In this document: piece by piece, positions 14,176 through 17,815 of the stretch
How positions within the stretch are numbered: the stretch's first letter is position 1
How the letters are laid out: each line of letters begins with the position of its first letter
Origin: Opitutales bacterium
Lineage (GTDB): Bacteria > Verrucomicrobiota > Verrucomicrobiia > Opitutales > Opitutaceae
NCBI GenBank assembly: GCA_021772595.1
Contig: JAJFLS010000238.1
Coordinates: forward strand, 1-17,815
DNA length: 17,815 bases
Reading direction: 5' to 3'
Notes under the pieces: model-generated
What the model was told of the DNA's origin: nothing
Database searches by the model: none
The model's input: only the letters and a program-made list of their open reading frames with translations
Made by a program: the position numbers and the translations under genes

Positions 14176-16656
14176 TTACTTTTCGTCCGCCATGAGTTTT
14201 CCTATCAAAGTCTTCGGGGCCGGTTTTCCCTTCGACCGAATTTTCGCGGCCGCGGTAAATTTGGCAGCGGGAGTTTTCGTCGCTGTCTCCGCTTTCTCAT
14301 TCCCGGCATCAGCCATGAGTCTGCCCACCATCGTCTTCGCAGCTGCGGTCGCCTTCTCATTCTCACTATTATTCGTAAAATAACCATAGCCTTTGTCTCC
14401 GCCGCTAAAGGCCAAACGGGGATTGAGACTGCCTGGGGAGTAGTCGTTGAGAACCACCCCCAGCACTGGTGCTGCGGTATTGTCGATATCTGCGATCACC
14501 TGGCGTATCTGGCTCACAGGAGCCTTGGCTTCGCGAGCGATCAATATCGTCTCGCCGACTAGTTGCGCAAGCACTAGCGCATCGGGATACAGGCCAACCG
14601 GAGGCGTATCCACAATGATGATATCAAAACATTCCTTCAATAGCTGAAAAAGAGTATCGAAATGCGAGGAAACCAGAAACTGGGCGGGGTGCGGATAAAT
14701 ACCTCCCGTTGGAAGAAGGTAGCTACCATTCGCGATCTTCTGGATGCCAAGCGGCGAATCCTCGCCAAATAGGTCCTCGGTGGGATATCCAGCTTCGGCC
14801 CACCTTAGTAGTCCGCCATCCTTTTTGATGCGATTGAATTGATGTTGGGAAGGGCGTCGCAGATCGCCGTCTACGATTAGCGTCTTACGTCCGATTTGCG
14901 TGAAACCAGCAGCAAGATTCGAGGAAATGGTGGACTTTCCCTCGCCCGTGGAGGTACTCGTGACAACGAACGACTTCTGACCGCGCTGATGGGATAGCAA
15001 TTCAATCTGCGCAACAATGCCCATGAACGGCTCGGTCTTGGAAGGATCTAGATTGTCCCTGACCACATGCGGGCGATCCTTCGTCCGATTTCTCGACATT
15101 CCCGGCACGCCCCCTATCAGGTCCTTCCCAAGCTCCTTCTCTATATCAGTAGCGCACTTAAGACGTTGATCGAACAGATGCTGGAATAGGGGGACGCCAA
15201 AGAAGGCTCCTCCCCCCAGCAAGACCGCGAAAACCAAGGCGAGCTTTCGCGTCGCCAATTTTGGTTTGACCACGAAAGCAGGATCGACCACTCGCATCAC
15301 ATCCGCTGGAAGATTGCTCATTACGACAGCACTGCTAACCCGACGAAGCAAATCGTTAAGAGTCTCCTTCTTCGCGCCCACCTCGTTGCCAATGACCTGG
15401 AACTGATTCGCCAAACGCCCATTTTCGATACCTTCCCCAAATTCTTCTTTGAATTCCGATTCCAGCTGCTGCTCGATCGCCATGAGATTTTCATACTGAT
15501 TTTCCAGATCGCGAAACGCTAGGTCGAAGTTGCGCTTCAGGTTCTCGCGTGCCCCATTTATCTGGCCATCGATGTCTTGCATCTTGGGATGGTTTCGGCC
15601 GTACCGAAGCGCCATCACCTTGCGCTGAGCTGTAAGACTGTCGAGCTCCTGCCGCAACTCCTGGTTATTCGCGAAATTCGCCAGAAGTGGATTGTAGAAA
15701 GGTAATTCTTCCGCTGCCATATCCCTCTTCGCGTCCTTGAACAGAGACTCTAAGCGGAAACGTTCGATTCGCGCGTCGTAGCGATTCTCGTCGATTCGTC
15801 GCAAACGTTCCGCCAGCAAGCCATGGTCCTCCTGAACCGAGACAATGTTGTGCATCTCGCGGAAACCCCGCTGCTCCTCCTCCAATAGGTTTATTTCAGC
15901 CTGCAGTTGCTTTGCCTGCTCCTCCAGGATTTCCGCGGCGGCTAGATTGGCCTCTCTAATCTCATCCTGCACGAGCTTAAGATAAGTCGCGGTCATTCGA
16001 TCGGCCACCATTACCGCTATGTCCGGGTCGATGTGATGAAAACTGAGCGTGAAAAATTCGCGGTCCCTTTGACGCGTAGCGCCCATCCTCTTAGCCAGTA
16101 TTTGCTCGAAAAACGCCATCGGAGCCGTGGACGGATCGTATATCGGATCCATGTATGGAGTCACGATTATCTCTCTTTCCTCATCTGTGAACTCACCGGC
16201 AAGAGCGACGCTGAAGCGACGGCTTTGCATGACCGAGAGATGGTTTTGCAGGAAATTCTCCTGATAAGTACTCTTGTCGCCTCTCACTCCAACGTTTGAC
16301 GGCAGAAGCTCATCCAAGGAGCTTTGGGCCAACATAGTCGAAACCGCCGTATGCTCGGGCTCGGACTTCAAAAACATAAACGCGAAAACGCCAACCACGA
16401 GGATCGACGCGGCTAGACCCGTCATCCACCGATTTCGAACGATGGCGAGCAATGAGCGAAGTCGCTCGATAACATCGCTCAAATTAAGGTCTCCGTTTGC
16501 CGAGCTTCCTTTGGAAGAAGCGGCTCCGTAGCGAGCAGTCAAATCTATCCCTGAACCGCCTGCTCCACGGCGGTCCCGAACGGCTCCACTGCCATTCGTT
16601 CCGTCCGACCCATTCGATGGCTCAGCAAATCGTTCATTTGGTTCGTGTTTGGACAT
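14176..16656 (-). CDS. wzc: Wzc-type polysaccharide co-polymerase / BY-kinase (tyrosine autokinase)
   Basis: An 826-residue inner-membrane protein that controls chain length and export by cycles of tyrosine autophosphorylation. In order: a Gly/Ser-rich cytoplasmic N-terminus (1-60); a first membrane helix (77-96); a periplasmic Wzz-type domain with long coiled coils (about 225-305 and 370-440); VMRVVDPAF (453-461) before a second membrane helix (471-490); and the kinase domain with Walker A STSTGEGKST (567-576), Walker A' LIVDGDLRRP (593-602) and Walker B DIIIVDTPP (678-686). Only Tyr757 and Tyr759 (GYGYF) lie near the C-terminus. From 761 to 826 there is a Lys/Ala-rich tail without tyrosine, holding about 20-residue repeats, unlike the Tyr cluster of E. 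coli Wzc. The ATG at 16656 has no Shine-Dalgarno sequence. The function is firm; the role of the tail is unknown. Confidence 0.94.
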   Translation of the reverse strand: MSKHEPNERFAEPSNGSDGTNGSGAVRDRRGAGGSGIDLTARYGAASSKGSSANGDLNLSDVIERLRSLLAIVRNRWMTGLAASILVVGVFAFMFLKSEPEHTAVSTMLAQSSLDELLPSNVGVRGDKSTYQENFLQNHLSVMQSRRFSVALAGEFTDEEREIIVTPYMDPIYDPSTAPMAFFEQILAKRMGATRQRDREFFTLSFHHIDPDIAVMVADRMTATYLKLVQDEIREANLAAAEILEEQAKQLQAEINLLEEEQRGFREMHNIVSVQEDHGLLAERLRRIDENRYDARIERFRLESLFKDAKRDMAAEELPFYNPLLANFANNQELRQELDSLTAQRKVMALRYGRNHPKMQDIDGQINGARENLKRNFDLAFRDLENQYENLMAIEQQLESEFKEEFGEGIENGRLANQFQVIGNEVGAKKETLNDLLRRVSSAVVMSNLPADVMRVVDPAFVVKPKLATRKLALVFAVLLGGGAFFGVPLFQHLFDQRLKCATDIEKELGKDLIGGVPGMSRNRTKDRPHVVRDNLDPSKTEPFMGIVAQIELLSHQRGQKSFVVTSTSTGEGKSTISSNLAAGFTQIGRKTLIVDGDLRRPSQHQFNRIKKDGGLLRWAEAGYPTEDLFGEDSPLGIQKIANGSYLLPTGGIYPHPAQFLVSSHFDTLFQLLKECFDIIIVDTPPVGLYPDALVLAQLVGETILIAREAKAPVSQIRQVIADIDNTAAPVLGVVLNDYSPGSLNPRLAFSGGDKGYGYFTNNSENEKATAAAKTMVGRLMADAGNEKAETATKTPAAKFTAAAKIRSKGKPAPKTLIGKLMADEK
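14185..14337 (-). repeat. Coding tandem repeat in the kinase C-terminal tail
   Basis: Two near-identical ten-residue units, KTMVGRLMAD (14308-14337) and KTLIGKLMAD (14185-14214), flank a degenerate third, KTPAAKFTAA (14248-14277), at steps of 20 and 21 residues. The DNA of the outer copies is also alike (for example gccatgagt and gtcttcg on the plus strand in both), so the tail probably grew by duplication. Confidence 0.7.
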
Positions 16657-16771
16657 AATAGTTTATTGATATTTTGCCGTAATCATGGCGGATTCCCTGT
16701 TAGAGAAGCACTTCTGCAGCACCTCAATCTTTCGGCAGCCACACCAGCTTGGCCGCTCGTTTACTATAGAC

Positions 16772-16789
16772 CTCTTGGCCCTCCAAGAG
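16772..16789. other. Perfect 7-bp stem-loop upstream of the kinase gene
   Basis: CTCTTGG (16772-16778) and CCAAGAG (16783-16789) pair around a four-base loop, 28 bases past the end of the preceding hairpin in the minus direction. There is no T-run on the minus strand, so it is not a standard intrinsic terminator; it could shape the leader of the kinase mRNA. Confidence 0.45.
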
Positions 16790-16816
16790 AATAAGAATTT
16801 AATTAATGTCGCAGCT

Positions 16817-16835
16817 ATCAAAGCAAAGCTTTGAT
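16817..16835 (-). other. Perfect 8-bp hairpin over the small-peptide stop codon
   Basis: ATCAAAGC (16817-16824) and GCTTTGAT (16828-16835) are perfect inverted repeats with a three-base loop; the TGA of the 40-codon frame (16820-16818) is in the stem. The stem is A/T-rich at its base and no T-run follows, so termination is doubtful. It may protect the 3' end of an upstream transcript. Confidence 0.5.
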
Positions 16836-16940
16836 GGCCGATGCATTTGATGTGAGGATACCGACGATCACTCCAGTAGCAATCGCGAATAATATAACAA
16901 GTTTTAGTTTCATGAATTTCATTATACTTCGAGTTTTCAT
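16818..16940 (-). CDS. Candidate 40-residue membrane or signal-anchor peptide
   Basis: The frame encodes a short peptide with a basic N-terminus (MKTRSIMKFMKLK) followed by one hydrophobic helix (LVILFAIATGVIVGIL, about residues 14-29) and a polar end SNASAIKALL. This is the pattern of a signal peptide or single-span membrane peptide; ASA-I could be a signal-peptidase site, which would leave only five residues. In-frame ATG codons occur at 16940, 16922 and 16913, and none has a Shine-Dalgarno sequence; I use the first. It lies between the initiating transferase stop (17012) and the kinase. It may be a real small protein interacting with the membrane machinery, or the leftover signal sequence of a lost gene. 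I do not recognise a family. Confidence 0.4.
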   Translation of the reverse strand: MKTRSIMKFMKLKLVILFAIATGVIVGILTSNASAIKALL

Positions 16941-17011
16941 TCTTGAACGCAACACTATGAGGCGTCGTAAATTAAGTTATTCTATTCGGACCAATCAATG
17001 AAGCCGCACAA

Positions 17012-17815
17012 TTAGTAAGCGTTTTTGTATTGAAAAAGTGTCTTGATTTGAATGGTTATATCCAGCCATAGCGACCAATTCTCTATATAATGAAGATCGT
17101 AGCGAATACGCTCTTCCAGGCTTGTATTTCCACGCAATCCGTTGACCTGAGCCCAACCAGTCATACCGGGTCTCACCGAGTGGCGGCTTTGATAATAGGG
17201 AATTTCATCTAATAATTTAGATACATGATACTCGCGTTCCGGTCTTGGGCCCACTAAACTCATATCAGACTTTAGTACGTTGAAAAATTGAGGTAATTCG
17301 TCGATATTCCAACGACGCATATACTTCCCGTATTTCAGCACTCTAACATCTTCTCTACTTGTACTCTGAGCCAGGTGGTCGGATTTCTCTGAGCCGATTT
17401 TCATGCTCCGCAACTTAATCATCTTAAAAGACTTACCATTTTTACCGATCCTCTTTTGTACAAACAATGCGGGCCCAGGGTCTTCCCACTTGATCAAGAT
17501 GATCATAACAAGCATTGGGAAAGCAGACACAGTAAGTCCAACAATAGAGCCAACAATATCCACACATCGTTTAATCAAGCGATTAAAAACGCGATTCTGA
17601 GGAAGCTCGGCGATACCTAGTACGGGCTGTGTTCCGATCGTTTTTAGACCCAAACATAGCTTAAGTACCTCAAACTGGCCGGGTACCAAATTGAATTCTA
17701 TAAATCGGCGTTCACAAATTTTGGCGATCTTCAGAATGTCCAACTGAGACATTTCGGAATCCGCCAATACCACTACGTCTATGTCGTAAGTAGAGAATAT
17801 ACTATCAAGATCATC
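17012..17815 (-). CDS. Polyprenyl-phosphate sugar-1-phosphate transferase (initiating transferase), C-terminal part
   Basis: The enzyme that starts the repeat unit by moving a sugar-1-phosphate from a nucleotide sugar to undecaprenyl phosphate. The frame is open to the window edge, so the N-terminus is missing; 267 residues are visible (numbered from the edge). The first ~70 (DIDVVVLADSE near 11-21, then ELPQN) are the end of the CoA-binding-like N-terminal domain typical of WcaJ-type proteins. FNRLIKRCVDIVGSIVGL (77-94) leads into the membrane-associated helix, then the Bac_transf core: QKRIGKNGKSFKMIKLRSM (120-138), WNIDELPQFFNVLKSDMSL (169-187) with the Asp172-Glu173 catalytic pair, VGPRPE (188-193), RPGMTGWAQVNGLRG (215-229) and a final LWLDI. 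Family members are usually about 450-480 residues. The gene is more A+T-rich than the kinase gene. The family is certain; the sugar (glucose, galactose or other) is not. Confidence 0.94.
   Translation of the reverse strand, partial: DDLDSIFSTYDIDVVVLADSEMSQLDILKIAKICERRFIEFNLVPGQFEVLKLCLGLKTIGTQPVLGIAELPQNRVFNRLIKRCVDIVGSIVGLTVSAFPMLVMIILIKWEDPGPALFVQKRIGKNGKSFKMIKLRSMKIGSEKSDHLAQSTSREDVRVLKYGKYMRRWNIDELPQFFNVLKSDMSLVGPRPEREYHVSKLLDEIPYYQSRHSVRPGMTGWAQVNGLRGNTSLEERIRYDLHYIENWSLWLDITIQIKTLFQYKNAY

Larger units (their letters stand above)
16657..17011. other. 355-base gap between kinase and initiating transferase genes
   Basis: This is the longest stretch between confident genes. It holds a 40-codon candidate membrane peptide (16940-16818), a hairpin over its stop codon (16817-16835) and a second hairpin (16772-16789). 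The 115 bases next to the kinase start show no further frame worth calling and no clear promoter. It is rich in A+T around 16790-16810 and 16885-16980. Confidence 0.6.

Noticed and set aside
1..17815. CRISPR arrays, tRNA/rRNA genes, insertion sequences
   Set aside because: No regularly spaced direct repeats, cloverleaf-like segments, transposase motifs or terminal inverted repeats were seen by eye on either strand.

Overview
The window is a 17.8 kb stretch of a Wzx/Wzy-type extracellular polysaccharide (capsule/EPS) biosynthesis locus. Every confident gene lies on the minus strand, so the transcription order runs from the right edge to the left. I see no rRNA, tRNA, CRISPR array, transposase or phage gene. 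Base composition is mid-range and patchy. Most start codons lack a Shine-Dalgarno sequence. The protein styles (plant-like GDP-mannose 3,5-epimerase, a large parallel beta-helix protein with a choice-of-anchor-D domain and a C-terminal beta-sandwich, a BY-kinase with Ala/Lys-rich tail) fit a member of the Verrucomicrobiota/PVC group best. That placement is inference from family knowledge, not from a marker gene.

Layout in transcription order. (1) 17815-17012: C-terminal part of the initiating polyprenyl-phosphate sugar-1-phosphate transferase, cut by the window edge. (2) 16940-16818: a 40-residue candidate membrane or signal-anchor peptide with a perfect hairpin over its stop codon. (3) 16656-14176: Wzc-type chain-length regulator fused to a BY-kinase, with an unusual repeat-bearing basic tail. 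(4) 13979-12969: GT4 glycosyltransferase. (5) 12785-11445: Wzy/WaaL-type polymerase or ligase. (6) 11439-10258: divergent GT-B glycosyltransferase. (7) 10185-8983: WbuB-like GT4. (8) 8741-7683: GDP-mannose 3,5-epimerase. (9) 7622-6732: FkbM methyltransferase. (10) 6456-4033: secreted parallel beta-helix protein. (11) 3813-2854 and (12) 2791-1835: two GT2 glycosyltransferases. (13) 1752/1767-235: Wzx flippase. The left 234 bases hold no gene I can support.

How it would work together: the initiating transferase loads a sugar phosphate on the lipid carrier. Five glycosyltransferases (two GT2, three GT-B) extend the repeat unit. The epimerase can supply GDP-L-galactose (or GDP-L-gulose) from GDP-mannose, and the FkbM enzyme can O-methylate a sugar. 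Wzx flips the unit, the Wzy-type protein polymerises it, and the Wzc-type kinase controls chain length and export. The secreted beta-helix protein is placed to cut, modify or bind the product. No outer-membrane exporter (Wza) and no GDP-mannose synthesis gene is in the window, so these must lie beyond the right edge or elsewhere.

Points most worth a second look: the tandem-repeat tail on the BY-kinase; the complete plant-type catalytic set of the epimerase; the uncharacterised beta-helix protein; the tiny membrane peptide; strong intergenic hairpins without U-tracts; and the near absence of Shine-Dalgarno sites.
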